Assembly: GCF_026283965.1 (NCBI RefSeq)
Contig: NZ_JAPDPD010000003.1
Span: forward strand, 186,001-250,000
Reading direction: 5' to 3'
Length of the DNA stretch: 64,000 nt
Origin: Dyella subtropica
GTDB lineage: Bacteria; Pseudomonadota; Gammaproteobacteria; Xanthomonadales; Rhodanobacteraceae
A program made the position numbers and the translations under genes. Positions 39,698 through 48,320 of the stretch are shown here, in pieces (the first letter of the stretch is position 1; each line of letters opens with the position of its first letter). The notes beneath the pieces were generated by a model. The model was not told the DNA's origin and made no database searches. It worked only from the letters and a program-made list of their open reading frames with translations.

Positions 39698-41950
39698 ATG
39701 AGCGTCGCCCACCCGTCGCGGTTCGCCGTGCTTGCCGTTTCCATTGCCCTTGCCTTGTCGGCCGCTGCCGCGCAGGCGCAGGATGCCAACGCCCAGCAGG
39801 GCACCGCTCCCGCCAAGAAGAAGCCGGTGGAGCTGCAGGCGGTGAACGTCACCGCTGAAAAGCGCGTGGAGAACCTGCAGAAGGTGCCGATCTCCATGAC
39901 CGTGCTGCCGTCGGAGAAGCTCGAATCCTTCGGCCAGTCGGGCGACACCGTGCTGCAGCTCGCTTCGCGCGCGCCGAGTGTGTACGCCGAAACCTCGTAC
40001 GGCCGTGAGTTCCCGCGCTTCTACATCCGCGGCCTCGGCAACAGCGACTTCGATCTGAACGCGTCGCAGCCGGTGTCGATGGTGTACGACGACATCGTGC
40101 AGGAGAACCCGGTCCTCAAGGGCTTCCCGCTGTTCGATCTGGAGCAGGTGGAAGTATTGCGCGGCCCGCAGGGCACGCTGTTCGGCCGTAACTCGCCGGC
40201 AGGCGTAATCAAGTTCGAATCGCGCAAGCCGAGCCAGGACACCAGCGGCTATGCACGCGTCTCCTACGGCACCCTGGGCACGGCCAATGCAGAAGCCGCC
40301 TTGGGCGGCGCGCTCAGTTCGCATTGGTCGGGCCGCGTCTCTGCGCTGGCGCAGCATCGCGACGGCTGGATCGACAACGACTACACCGGCAAGAAGGACG
40401 CGCTGGGCGGCTACAACGACCGCGCTGTGCGCTTGCAGGCGCTGTACGAGGACGGTGACTTCAACGCGCTGATCAACGCGCATGCGCGCTGGCTCCAGGG
40501 CACCGCCACGGTCAATCGCGCCAACGCGATCCCGCTCGGCGAGAACAGCTTCGTGCCGGGCTTCGACCGCTACAAGGTGCTCCAGGACGGCGGCAACAAG
40601 CAGCATCTCTTCAGCTGGGGCAGCAACCTGCACCTCAACTGGAAGCTGGGTGACTACACCTTCACCTCGATCACCGGTTTCGAGAAGGCCACCTCCTACA
40701 GCCTGGGCGACGTTGATGGCGGTATCGCCATTCCGCATAACCCTAGCCAGCAGTCCGCGGTGACGCCGTTCCCCGCCGAGACCGCCGACGCGTTGCCGCA
40801 CGATCGCCAGATCACGCAGGAATTCCGCCTGGCCAGCGATCCCAAGGAGCGCCTGAACTGGCAGGTCGGCACCTATTACTTCTACGAAAACATCGCGATC
40901 AGCAACTTCGACTACGCGACCCTCAACAACCACGCCCTCGACGGCTACGCCAAGCAGACCCAGCGCACCAACGCCTGGGCGGTGTTCGCCTCCAGCGACT
41001 ACAAGATCACCGACGACTTCGACGTGCGCGCCGGCGCGCGCTACTCGCACGACTCGCGCACCTTCCGCGTGGATCGCCTGTTGTCGCCGATCGGCGGCGG
41101 CCCGCTGACGCTCGGCGCCGATCCGCACGACTCGCGCTGGAGCGGTGACCTCACCGGCACCTGGACGCTCAACCCCAACATCAACGTGTACGGCCGTATC
41201 TCCAACGGCTTCCGCGCACCGAGCGTGCAGGGTCGCGTGCTGTTCTCCAACAGCATCTCGCAGGCCAAGCCGGAAACCATCACCTCGTATGAGATGGGCA
41301 TCAAGACCACCGGCATGGACAATCGCGTGCGCTTCAACGCGGACGTCTACGCCTACAACATGCACAACCAGCAGCTCACCGCGGTGGGCGGCGACATCAA
41401 CATCACCCGCCTGATCAACGCCCGCAAGACCAAGGGCTACGGTGGTGAGTTCGATCTCGAGGCCTACCTCACCCCGAACTTCATCGTCACCGCCGGCGGC
41501 AGCTACAACCACACCGAGCTGAAGGACCGCACCCTGGCGGTAGCGCCGTGCGGTTCCGGCTGCACCTTGCTGAACCCGCTCAACGCCAGCGGCAACGCAT
41601 TGGTCGATGGTAACCCGCTGCCGAACGCGCCCAAGTGGATCGGCACGCTCACCGCGCGCTACGGCATCCCCTACGGCGAGAGCGGCGAGTTCTTCGTTTA
41701 CACCGACTGGAACTACCGCAGCGACGTGAACTTCTTCCTGTACGAATCGAAGGAGTTCCAGAGCAAGCCGTTCCTCGAAGGCGGCCTGCGCGTCGGCTAC
41801 AACTGGGATTTCGGCAAGCGTGAGGTGGCTCTGTACGGCCGCAACCTCACCAACAAGCGTGTCATCACCGGTGCCATCGACTTCAACAATCGCACCGCGT
41901 TCGTGAACGATCCGCGCGTGGTGGGCGTGGAGTTCCGCGCCGATCTGTAA
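39698..41950 (+). CDS. TonB-dependent receptor (FyuA/FecA-like siderophore-type)
   Basis: A 750-residue outer-membrane receptor. It has a signal peptide (FAVLAVSIALALSAAAAQAQ) and a TonB-box region LQAVNVTAEKR near residue 47. Plug motifs are FYIRGLGNSDFD, VSMVYDDIV, LEQVEVLRGPQGTLFGRNS and AGVIKFESRKPS, and the barrel ends in VVGVEFRADL. The VDVL-RGPQGTLFGRN-type plug is common in iron-complex receptors of Proteobacteria. ATG 39698 starts directly before the signal peptide with CAGGG upstream. The 183 bp between the MITE-like element and this gene must contain the promoter. Confidence 0.92.
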   Translation: MSVAHPSRFAVLAVSIALALSAAAAQAQDANAQQGTAPAKKKPVELQAVNVTAEKRVENLQKVPISMTVLPSEKLESFGQSGDTVLQLASRAPSVYAETSYGREFPRFYIRGLGNSDFDLNASQPVSMVYDDIVQENPVLKGFPLFDLEQVEVLRGPQGTLFGRNSPAGVIKFESRKPSQDTSGYARVSYGTLGTANAEAALGGALSSHWSGRVSALAQHRDGWIDNDYTGKKDALGGYNDRAVRLQALYEDGDFNALINAHARWLQGTATVNRANAIPLGENSFVPGFDRYKVLQDGGNKQHLFSWGSNLHLNWKLGDYTFTSITGFEKATSYSLGDVDGGIAIPHNPSQQSAVTPFPAETADALPHDRQITQEFRLASDPKERLNWQVGTYYFYENIAISNFDYATLNNHALDGYAKQTQRTNAWAVFASSDYKITDDFDVRAGARYSHDSRTFRVDRLLSPIGGGPLTLGADPHDSRWSGDLTGTWTLNPNINVYGRISNGFRAPSVQGRVLFSNSISQAKPETITSYEMGIKTTGMDNRVRFNADVYAYNMHNQQLTAVGGDINITRLINARKTKGYGGEFDLEAYLTPNFIVTAGGSYNHTELKDRTLAVAPCGSGCTLLNPLNASGNALVDGNPLPNAPKWIGTLTARYGIPYGESGEFFVYTDWNYRSDVNFFLYESKEFQSKPFLEGGLRVGYNWDFGKREVALYGRNLTNKRVITGAIDFNNRTAFVNDPRVVGVEFRADL

Positions 41951-41962
41951 AGCTGGAAACCC

Positions 41963-41990
41963 GTGGCGCCATCACACCTGATGGCGCCAC
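41963..41990 (+). terminator. Hairpin after the receptor gene
   Basis: GTGGCGCCATC / GATGGCGCCAC, an 11-bp perfect stem with a 6-nt loop, 12 bp after the stop codon. There is no T tract, so the function as terminator is tentative. Confidence 0.55.
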
Positions 41991-42001
41991 AACCTGCGTC
42001 G

Positions 42002-42026
42002 GTAGGAGCGCACGCGGTTGCGCCTT
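42002..42026. repeat. Half REP element (GTAGGAGCGCAC)
   Basis: GTAGGAGCGCACGCGGTTGC matches the first 12 bases of the palindrome arms at 26.9 kb, but there is no complementary second arm nearby. Confidence 0.5.
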
Positions 42027-42046
42027 ACATGGCTCGGTGCCCTGGC

Positions 42047-42691
42047 CTAAGCCCAAAACTGCCACCAAGCCTTCTTCTTGAGCTCGGCCACAGGCGGCAC
42101 GTACGGCGGGTTGTAGCGAGCCGGCCACGGCTCCGACACGCCCGCCATCCCCGCCAGCTCAAAAGACTCACATGCGTCGAGCACAGCCTCGCGCCCCAGC
42201 CCGGCGACGTTGCGCAAATCGTCGCTCATCGTCAACGTTCCATCGGCTTCCGAGCTTTCGAGACACGTGAGTGCGTTGCGCAACAACGCCTCGAGTTCGC
42301 CCGCCTCCCCCATCATGTCCAACTCTTCCGTGCGGACCAGCACATGCTTGAAGGGTTCGCCTTCCATCCTGGCGACCCACTCCGCATAGAGCGCCTGCCG
42401 CTCCTCACCCAGCACGCCGGCAATCACCGAGGCACGCGCGCGCAAACGTGCGAGCCCGGCTTCCTTTGAACAGCACAGATAGGCGTACGAACGGGAGTCC
42501 TCTCCTTCAAAGATGCTTTGATCGACTACCGCAATCCGGATGTCGTTTGATCCGAACAGACACAACCAGAACAGAGGCACTGAAGCGACCGCCTCGTATT
42601 CGGTGCCGGACGCGTTGAAGAACGCATCCCATCCATCCTCTGTGGGGAGTTCAAAATGATCGGTGCAACAGAGATAGACACGGTTCGACAT
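42047..42691 (-). CDS. Hypothetical protein with WWQFW C terminus
   Basis: A 214-residue protein I do not recognise. It is soluble in appearance, with an N-terminal YLCCTDHFELP segment, several Glu/Leu-rich helices and a C-terminal KKKAWWQFWA. Lys-rich WWxFW tails recur in small bacterial proteins of unknown role. ATG 42691 is preferred over a TTG at 42706. Composition is normal for a real gene. It heads a run of three minus-strand orphan genes, possibly a locally assembled accessory patch. Confidence 0.75.
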   Translation of the reverse strand: MSNRVYLCCTDHFELPTEDGWDAFFNASGTEYEAVASVPLFWLCLFGSNDIRIAVVDQSIFEGEDSRSYAYLCCSKEAGLARLRARASVIAGVLGEERQALYAEWVARMEGEPFKHVLVRTEELDMMGEAGELEALLRNALTCLESSEADGTLTMSDDLRNVAGLGREAVLDACESFELAGMAGVSEPWPARYNPPYVPPVAELKKKAWWQFWA

Positions 42692-42767
42692 GAAAGGATC
42701 GCTCAAGAGTTAACTGCATGGGATTGAAGAATGCCGCGCCGGCTCCGGGCCGAGGCCGGGTAATCCA

Positions 42768-43412
42768 TCAGGGCGTCTGCTCGTACTCTTCGCCGTTGAA
42801 CACGTAGCGCGTGGTCTGATCCACCGTCTGTGCCGATGTCTCGTCCCGTCCATATGGAGTGGTCTTACCCCGTGTGCGCAGCTTCAGGTCGTGCAGACCT
42901 TGCGACGACTTCTCGGTTCCGATGATGACCACGGTCTTGGTCTCGGTGGTATCGACGCAGTCCGATTCGCACTGCGTAACCCAGAACCTCCAGTCCACGT
43001 TCTGCGAAAAGACCTTTCGCAGCCGCCGGCTTTCCAGCGTGAAGAGCCAGAGATCCGTGGTGTACTGGTCGAAAGTAGCCCCGTGCGAGCGCGTCTCGAC
43101 CAACACCGGGAACGCAGCCCCCTCATCGCTCAGCGGATAGTTGGCGCGATCGAACCTGATTGCACGCACCTGGCCTTCCACGTCCATCGGGACGGTAGTC
43201 TCGGCAACCAGCTGCTCACCCTGATACGCCTGAACCAGCAAGCTTCCGCCGGTGAATCCTTGCAGGTTCCAGCACAACTGCACTCGGTAAGAGGCGCCCC
43301 CCTGTTTGAACAAACGCTCACCCATTGCTTCGTGCTTGGCGGGGCATTGGGCGTGAGCCAGCGAAGCAGAGGCGGCCAGGACGACTGCAAGCAGGATCCG
43401 GAACGGTTTCAT
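42768..43412 (-). CDS. Exported hypothetical protein
   Basis: A 214-residue protein with a clear signal peptide MKPFRILLAVVLAASASLAHA followed by QCP. The mature part is beta-rich with Cys pairs (CPAKHEA, VQLCWNL, CESDC), suggesting a disulphide-bonded periplasmic protein. It ends in YVFNGEEYEQTP. I cannot place it in a named family. The start at 43412 is chosen because the signal peptide begins there; an upstream in-frame extension adds nine unlikely residues. Confidence 0.8.
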   Translation of the reverse strand: MKPFRILLAVVLAASASLAHAQCPAKHEAMGERLFKQGGASYRVQLCWNLQGFTGGSLLVQAYQGEQLVAETTVPMDVEGQVRAIRFDRANYPLSDEGAAFPVLVETRSHGATFDQYTTDLWLFTLESRRLRKVFSQNVDWRFWVTQCESDCVDTTETKTVVIIGTEKSSQGLHDLKLRTRGKTTPYGRDETSAQTVDQTTRYVFNGEEYEQTP

Positions 43413-43599
43413 CGTGTCGCTCGAAAAAGCCACTTGCAAAGGTCACTCCGAACCAGAGGTGGTGAGGCGAATGTAGCCGGGCGCCGTGATAGCTCCATTA
43501 CCGGCCACGCAAAAAGTCTTCTGTCTGGGGGACTCCATCTTTGAGGCACTCGTTTGATCCATCAGTGGGCCACTGGAGCCGGGAGTAACGCGACTTTAT

Positions 43600-43998
43600 T
43601 CACGCATATCTGCCAGGCAATGACGTACCACTCATAAGCGCTTCAAAGACACATTCCGGATCGGCTTGGCACCAGTACTTGAAGAAGACGGCGGCCTTAT
43701 GAATCGCGAAAAGGCGTCCCACCGTCTCGGACTCCGCAACCAATAAGCGCGGCTTTTGCCATTGCTGGGCGACAACAGCAATCGGCTTTCCGCCATGCCC
43801 GCCAGCCTCGACGATCCAGGTTGCATGGCCTCCCGCGATGGTGGCGAGGCAACAAGCGCTCTGTGCCAACTCGATCAACTGGTGGACCGACGCACTCATG
43901 GGAGCCGCGAAAGGACGTTCGTGCGCTTCACCGTCATCGCCTGCGCAAACACTGTCGCGGTCAGCGTAGATAAGTAGAGTTTCGTTGCTGCTTTCCAT
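43600..43998 (-). CDS. Hypothetical protein
   Basis: A 132-residue protein starting MESSNETLLIYADRDSV. A hydrophobic AAVFFKYWCQADPECVFEAL segment lies near the C terminus, and there are four or five cysteines. I recognise no family. It looks like a real globular protein by composition. ATG 43998 is favoured over an upstream in-frame codon because the preceding residues are Arg/Ser/Thr-rich and continue into non-coding DNA. Confidence 0.65.
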   Translation of the reverse strand: MESSNETLLIYADRDSVCAGDDGEAHERPFAAPMSASVHQLIELAQSACCLATIAGGHATWIVEAGGHGGKPIAVVAQQWQKPRLLVAESETVGRLFAIHKAAVFFKYWCQADPECVFEALMSGTSLPGRYA

Positions 43999-44384
43999 GG
44001 ATGTTTTCGCGGACGGAGTATCCGTAGTCTTCCTTGCAATTTGCGGAAGAAATGATGCGCAGCGCAAGGCGTTGTACCGGGCGGAGGATAGTGTCGGCGG
44101 CCTGTGCGTCGGCTACAACTGGACTTTCGGCAGGCGTGAGGCGGCGCTGTACGGTCGCGACACCCCAGCCGGGAGAGCGCAAACCAAGGGCTACCCTTCC
44201 CCTGTCCCACAGGGACCAGCTGCCCGTCACAGCAGGGGGAGAGAGTGCGTCGTCAATTTCCCACACGCCCTTCTCAGTACGCCATACAAACGCCCCTGCG
44301 CCCATGTCACTATGCGCCCCAGTCCGTCGTGAGCCTGGATGCCCGGAGGGGGTGTCGGCGGCGGTCTTCATGCGCGGGAAATGT
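43999..44384. other. Intergenic region holding a receptor-gene relic
   Basis: 386 bp with no intact gene. It contains a 66-bp fragment of a TonB-dependent receptor 3' end, a CCTGTCCCACAGGGAC palindrome near 44203, and presumably the divergent promoters of the orphan gene at 43998 and the protease. Confidence 0.6.
44096..44161 (+). pseudogene. Relic of a TonB-dependent receptor C-terminal coding region
   Basis: The translated fragment GGLCVGYNWTFGRREAALYG matches GGLRVGYNWDFGKREVALYG of the receptor ending at 41950. At nucleotide level 58 of 66 bases agree with 41780-41845. Nothing receptor-like continues on either side. It is therefore a degraded copy or a leftover of a deleted second receptor gene. 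Confidence 0.75.
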
Positions 44385-46391
44385 ATGCTCAAGACGAAGA
44401 GGTGGGTTGGGCGAGGCGAAGGATTGGCCTCGGCTTCGGTGCGCTGGATCGCAGCGCTCGTCATTGGCTTTGGCGCCGCATCCTCCGCCACCGCCGCCAG
44501 CCTGGACGCAGCCCTGCTGCCGAAGATCCAGGCCGCTACGTTTGAAGTGGTCGCCGCCAAGCCGGTCGACGATCCGCTCACTTACGAAAAGCGCTTGCCG
44601 CTGGAGCTGCTCCCTTATCAGGAGCGCAACGACAAGTACTACTCGATCGGCACCGCCTTCGCGATCGGGCATAACCGCTACGTTACGGCAGGCCATGTCT
44701 TGCTTGCCGGTGTCGGCAGCCTATGGGGTGCGCCGTCGCTGCGCGACGCCAGCGGTCATGTCTACGCCATCGACAAGGTGGAAAAGTTCGACCTGCGCAA
44801 AGACTTCGTGGTGTTCTCGCTGGCCAGCGACCCCGCATCGGCCGCGCTGGATGTGGACACCGCGCCCGTGTTGAATCAGGAGATCTATGCCGTCGGCAAT
44901 GCGCTTGGCACCGGCGTGGTGATCCGCGACGGCTTGTACACCTCCGACACGCCCGAGCAGCAGGATGGTGTCTGGAAATGGATGCGCTTCTCCGCCGCGG
45001 CGTCGCCGGGCAACAGCGGCGGCCCGCTGCTCAACAAGGAAGGCAAAGTCATCGGCGTGGTGCTGATGAAATCCGCCAACGAAAACCTCAATTACGCGCT
45101 GCAGATGGGCGAGGTGTTGAATGCGCCCGGTCAGGGGGTGATCGACAGGCGCACGCCCTTCGGGTTCGACGCGTTCGATACCACGCTCAGCAATACCTTC
45201 AAGGCGCAGTTTCCGTTGCCGTTGAGCCTGGCCCGGTTCTACGAGACCTACGACAAACTCAACAACGCCTATGTCGACTCGCAGCTCAAGGAAATCCTCG
45301 CCAAGGATACGGATCGGTTGTTTCCACGTGGCAGCGGCGCCAATCGTCTGCTGTATGGCGGCCCCAAGCTCAATACCATTCCGGCTTTGATCGTGCGTAA
45401 CGGCAATGGCGACTGGGGTTTGTCATTGCGACAAGGGACCAAGGTGCCGCTGGCGGCGAATGGCTATCTGGCGAGCGGTGCGGCCGGGCATAGCGTGATG
45501 GTTCACTTGCGTCGACCGGACAACATGCCGGCCAGCAAGCTCTATTCGGACCCAAGCGTGTTGGCGAGCCAGCTGGTGAAGCTGGGGCCGCTGACGCGTA
45601 CGGTCGGCTCCGAGGAAATCAAGATCAACAATTTAGGCAAGCCCGCCACCAGCACCACGCACACCGATGCGTGGCAGCGTCATTGGCAGGTGTACGTATG
45701 GCCGATGGCCTTCGGCAACATCAATATCGTCGTCTTCGCGCTGCCGGTGCCGGATGGCTACGCCATCATGATGCGCCCTGCGCCGGCCGGCGACACTTAC
45801 GACCATCTGAGCGATATGCGTGCCCTCACGGACTTCGTCTCCGTCGCCTACGAAGGCACCCTGGCACAGTGGAAAGAGTTCCAGCAGAACACCGCCCTGC
45901 TGCCCGCTGCGCTGAAGGACGTCCGCATTGCGGCGGACTACCAGCATCGCTTCAGCTATGCCTCAAAGCGCGTCAGCTTCTCCTACACGCCGGAGTTGCA
46001 GAAGATCGAGCCGGACAGCGTGCTCACCCTCGGCTTCGGTTTTCTGCCCGAGCGCGGCAAAGTGGTGTGGGATGTGGATGCCGTGCGGGTCAGGGTGAAT
46101 GCGCAGGATCCGGATCGCGTCGATATCCAGCGCAACATCGCTCCACCCGCCGATCTCGACGACAGCTTCAAGAGCGAGTGGAACAAGATGGTGCAGCGCC
46201 AGCATCCCTTCGAGGGTGTGGCCTACGGCGCGAACGGCGAAACGCGCGTCGCGCGTACCGTCGACGCCTCCGGCGGTACGCCAGGCGTGCTGTACACCGC
46301 CTTCTATGGCGTGGCCGGCACCCAATCGCAGGACGCGATGAAGCCCAAGCTCGACCTGCTGCTCAAGGATATTCAGATCACCGAGCATTGA
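44385..46391 (+). CDS. Exported trypsin-like serine protease with large C-terminal extension
   Basis: A 668-residue protein with an N-terminal signal segment (VRWIAALVIGFGAASSATAA). A PA-clan (S1) protease domain follows, with a complete triad: His104 in VTAGHVL, Asp140 in RKDFVVFSL and Ser211 in PGNSGGPLL. The remaining roughly 430 residues (KAQFPLPLSLARFYETYDKL onward, beta-rich) match nothing I recognise and may bind substrate or cell wall. ATG 44385 has GGGAA upstream; ATG 44370 is also possible. It is followed by a lipase-like gene after 74 bp. Confidence 0.85.
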   Translation: MLKTKRWVGRGEGLASASVRWIAALVIGFGAASSATAASLDAALLPKIQAATFEVVAAKPVDDPLTYEKRLPLELLPYQERNDKYYSIGTAFAIGHNRYVTAGHVLLAGVGSLWGAPSLRDASGHVYAIDKVEKFDLRKDFVVFSLASDPASAALDVDTAPVLNQEIYAVGNALGTGVVIRDGLYTSDTPEQQDGVWKWMRFSAAASPGNSGGPLLNKEGKVIGVVLMKSANENLNYALQMGEVLNAPGQGVIDRRTPFGFDAFDTTLSNTFKAQFPLPLSLARFYETYDKLNNAYVDSQLKEILAKDTDRLFPRGSGANRLLYGGPKLNTIPALIVRNGNGDWGLSLRQGTKVPLAANGYLASGAAGHSVMVHLRRPDNMPASKLYSDPSVLASQLVKLGPLTRTVGSEEIKINNLGKPATSTTHTDAWQRHWQVYVWPMAFGNINIVVFALPVPDGYAIMMRPAPAGDTYDHLSDMRALTDFVSVAYEGTLAQWKEFQQNTALLPAALKDVRIAADYQHRFSYASKRVSFSYTPELQKIEPDSVLTLGFGFLPERGKVVWDVDAVRVRVNAQDPDRVDIQRNIAPPADLDDSFKSEWNKMVQRQHPFEGVAYGANGETRVARTVDASGGTPGVLYTAFYGVAGTQSQDAMKPKLDLLLKDIQITEH

Positions 46392-46465
46392 ATCGCGGGT
46401 GACGGATCGGCGACGCTACCAAGCGATCGCCGATCCAGCGGCGACACAACGACACGAGTCAGGCC

Positions 46466-47314
46466 ATGCAGGCATTCACGGAGAGCACGATCACAACGAG
46501 CCGGGTCACCATGCCCGACGGACGCCAGCTGGCGGTGCGCGACTGGTCGCATGCCAAGATGCGCGGCGCCGTGCTGATCGTGCACGGCCTCGGCGAGCAC
46601 AGCGGGCGCTATCAGCGGCTGGCGCAATGGTTCCACACGCGCGGTTACGCCGTGCGCAGTTACGACCAGCGCGGTCATGGGCAGAGCGACGGCCAGCGCG
46701 GCGCACTGGATCATCCTGACGATCTGCTCGAAGACCTGGCCGTCGTCTACAACCAGTACGCCGCGAATCTGCCGGTGCGGCCGCTGCTGCTGGGCCACAG
46801 CATGGGTGGCCTGGTGGCCGCCCGCTGCGTGCTGGACCGGCGCATCACACCACCCGCCTTGATGCTGTCCTCGCCGGCCTTCCGTTGCCACGAACCGGCA
46901 TGGCTGCAGCGACTTGCCGGCCTGCTGGCCAAGACGGTGCCGCGCCTGCCACTGAGCAACGGACTCAAGCTGGACAAGCTCTCCCACGATACACAGACCG
47001 CGGCCGACTACCGCACCGATCCGCTATGCCATAACCGCATCACGCCGCGCATGGCCGATTTCATCTTCCGTACCGGCGCCAGCAGCATCGCCGATGCCAG
47101 CCGGCTAAGCATGCCCACGCTGTTGCTGGTATCCGGCCCCGACGGCCTGGTCGACTCCTCCGGCAGCCGCGACTTCGCCAGCGCCGCCTGGGCCGGCAAC
47201 CACCTCACCACGCGCTTTTTCGACACGCTCTATCACGAGCTGTTCAACGAAGCCGAACCGGGACGCAGCCAGGTGTTGAAGCAACTCGGCGACTGGCTGC
47301 AGAAACTGCCCTAA
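46466..47314 (+). CDS. Alpha/beta hydrolase, monoacylglycerol-lipase-like
   Basis: A 282-residue cytoplasmic serine hydrolase of the Hydrolase_4 group. HGLGEHSGRY near residue 38 forms the oxyanion region, Ser112 lies in LGHSMGGL, Asp226 in SGPDGLVDS and His257 in LYHELFNE, so the triad is intact and spaced as in monoacylglycerol lipases and lysophospholipases. It probably cleaves monoacylglycerols or lysophospholipids. It lies downstream of the exported protease and converges on the LytTR regulator. Confidence 0.93.
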   Translation: MQAFTESTITTSRVTMPDGRQLAVRDWSHAKMRGAVLIVHGLGEHSGRYQRLAQWFHTRGYAVRSYDQRGHGQSDGQRGALDHPDDLLEDLAVVYNQYAANLPVRPLLLGHSMGGLVAARCVLDRRITPPALMLSSPAFRCHEPAWLQRLAGLLAKTVPRLPLSNGLKLDKLSHDTQTAADYRTDPLCHNRITPRMADFIFRTGASSIADASRLSMPTLLLVSGPDGLVDSSGSRDFASAAWAGNHLTTRFFDTLYHELFNEAEPGRSQVLKQLGDWLQKLP

Positions 47315-47433
47315 CCGGCAACCAGGGACAAATCGCAAAGGCATGCATCCGCTCCAGTGCCGTGCGCTTCGGCCTCAGTGGCCATGCTCGGCATGGCTGA
47401 CAGGAAGTACTTCCGCTGGAAGGAAATGGCTTG

Positions 47434-47536
47434 ACCTGATTGGCGTTGAATCTCAGCTGGAGCGGTTTTCTCCTCCCCCTGCAAGCAAGGGAGGGAGCAA
47501 ACAGCTCGCACAGCTGAGATTCAACGCCAATCAGGT
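47434..47536. repeat. Palindromic repeat: REP core flanked by 26-bp perfect inverted arms
   Basis: The outer arms ACCTGATTGGCGTTGAATCT(CAGCTG) at 47434-47459 and the exact complement at 47511-47536 enclose a CTCCCCCTGCAAGCAAGGGA core (47472-47491) of the family seen at 29.5 kb. It sits between the convergent lipase and LytTR genes. Confidence 0.9.
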
Positions 47537-47552
47537 GAAGCCAGGGTGCCGA

Positions 47553-48320
47553 TCATTCGCCCGAGATCGACCCACCTTGCAGCACCTTCTGCAGCGCCTC
47601 TGCGTAAGTACGGCTGGCGCGTAGCGGCGTGCCGTCGCGCAGGCGAAGCATCGCGTCGCGATTTGCCAGCGGTCGCAGCTCGCTGACCCGGTCGACGCGC
47701 ACGATGGCGGACCGATGCACACGCATGAAGCAGGCGGGATCCAGTCGGGTCGCCAGGCGATGCAGTGGTTCGCGTACCAGGTGTACCTGGGCGCCGACAT
47801 GCAGGGCGGCATAGCTGCCATCGGCTTCGATCCAGTCGATCTCCGCCACATCGACGAACAGCAGGCGTTGTCCGAGGCGCACGGTGAAGCGTTGCGGATA
47901 GATCGTTGCCTGGTGGGACGGCATCAAAGAGCCGTCCGCCGCCGCCCGGTCGCGCGCGCGATGCCGGAAAGCCTGCCGTGCGCGATCCAGCGCATCAGCA
48001 AAACGCTCGTCGTCGATCGGTTTGAGCAGGTAGTCGATCACATGAAGTTCGAAAGCGCGGATGGCGAAACTGTCGTGGGCTGTCAGCAGGATCACCAGTG
48101 GCCGCTGCGCTTCGGGAATCGCCGCCAGCAGGTCCAGGCCCGTCACACCCGGCATCTGCACATCGACGAAAGTCAGGTCGGCCGTCGCAGCGGCGAGGCC
48201 AGCGATGGCAGACGGCGCATCGTGATACTCGCCGACGACGTGCAGATCCGTATGGCGGGCGAGTCGCGTCAGCACCCCCTCGCGGGCCAGCGGCTCGTCG
48301 TCGATCACCGCCACACGCAT
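47553..48320 (-). CDS. LytTR-family response regulator
   Basis: A 255-residue response regulator. The receiver domain (residues 1-120) has Asp7-Asp8, phosphoacceptor Asp53 in TFVDVQMPG, and Lys in YLLKPIDD. The LytTR DNA-binding domain (150-245) shows VAEIDWIEADGSYAALH and PACFMRVHRSAIVRVDRV, the family signature. It resembles YehT/AlgR-type regulators. Its start codon overlaps the stop of the kinase gene (TGATG), so the two are translated together. Targets are not visible here. Confidence 0.94.
   Translation of the reverse strand: MRVAVIDDEPLAREGVLTRLARHTDLHVVGEYHDAPSAIAGLAAATADLTFVDVQMPGVTGLDLLAAIPEAQRPLVILLTAHDSFAIRAFELHVIDYLLKPIDDERFADALDRARQAFRHRARDRAAADGSLMPSHQATIYPQRFTVRLGQRLLFVDVAEIDWIEADGSYAALHVGAQVHLVREPLHRLATRLDPACFMRVHRSAIVRVDRVSELRPLANRDAMLRLRDGTPLRASRTYAEALQKVLQGGSISGE

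Noticed and set aside
39605-41512. 635-codon minus-strand frame opposite the receptor gene
   Set aside because: It is antisense to a clear TonB-dependent receptor and is Val/Arg/Gly-rich without motifs.
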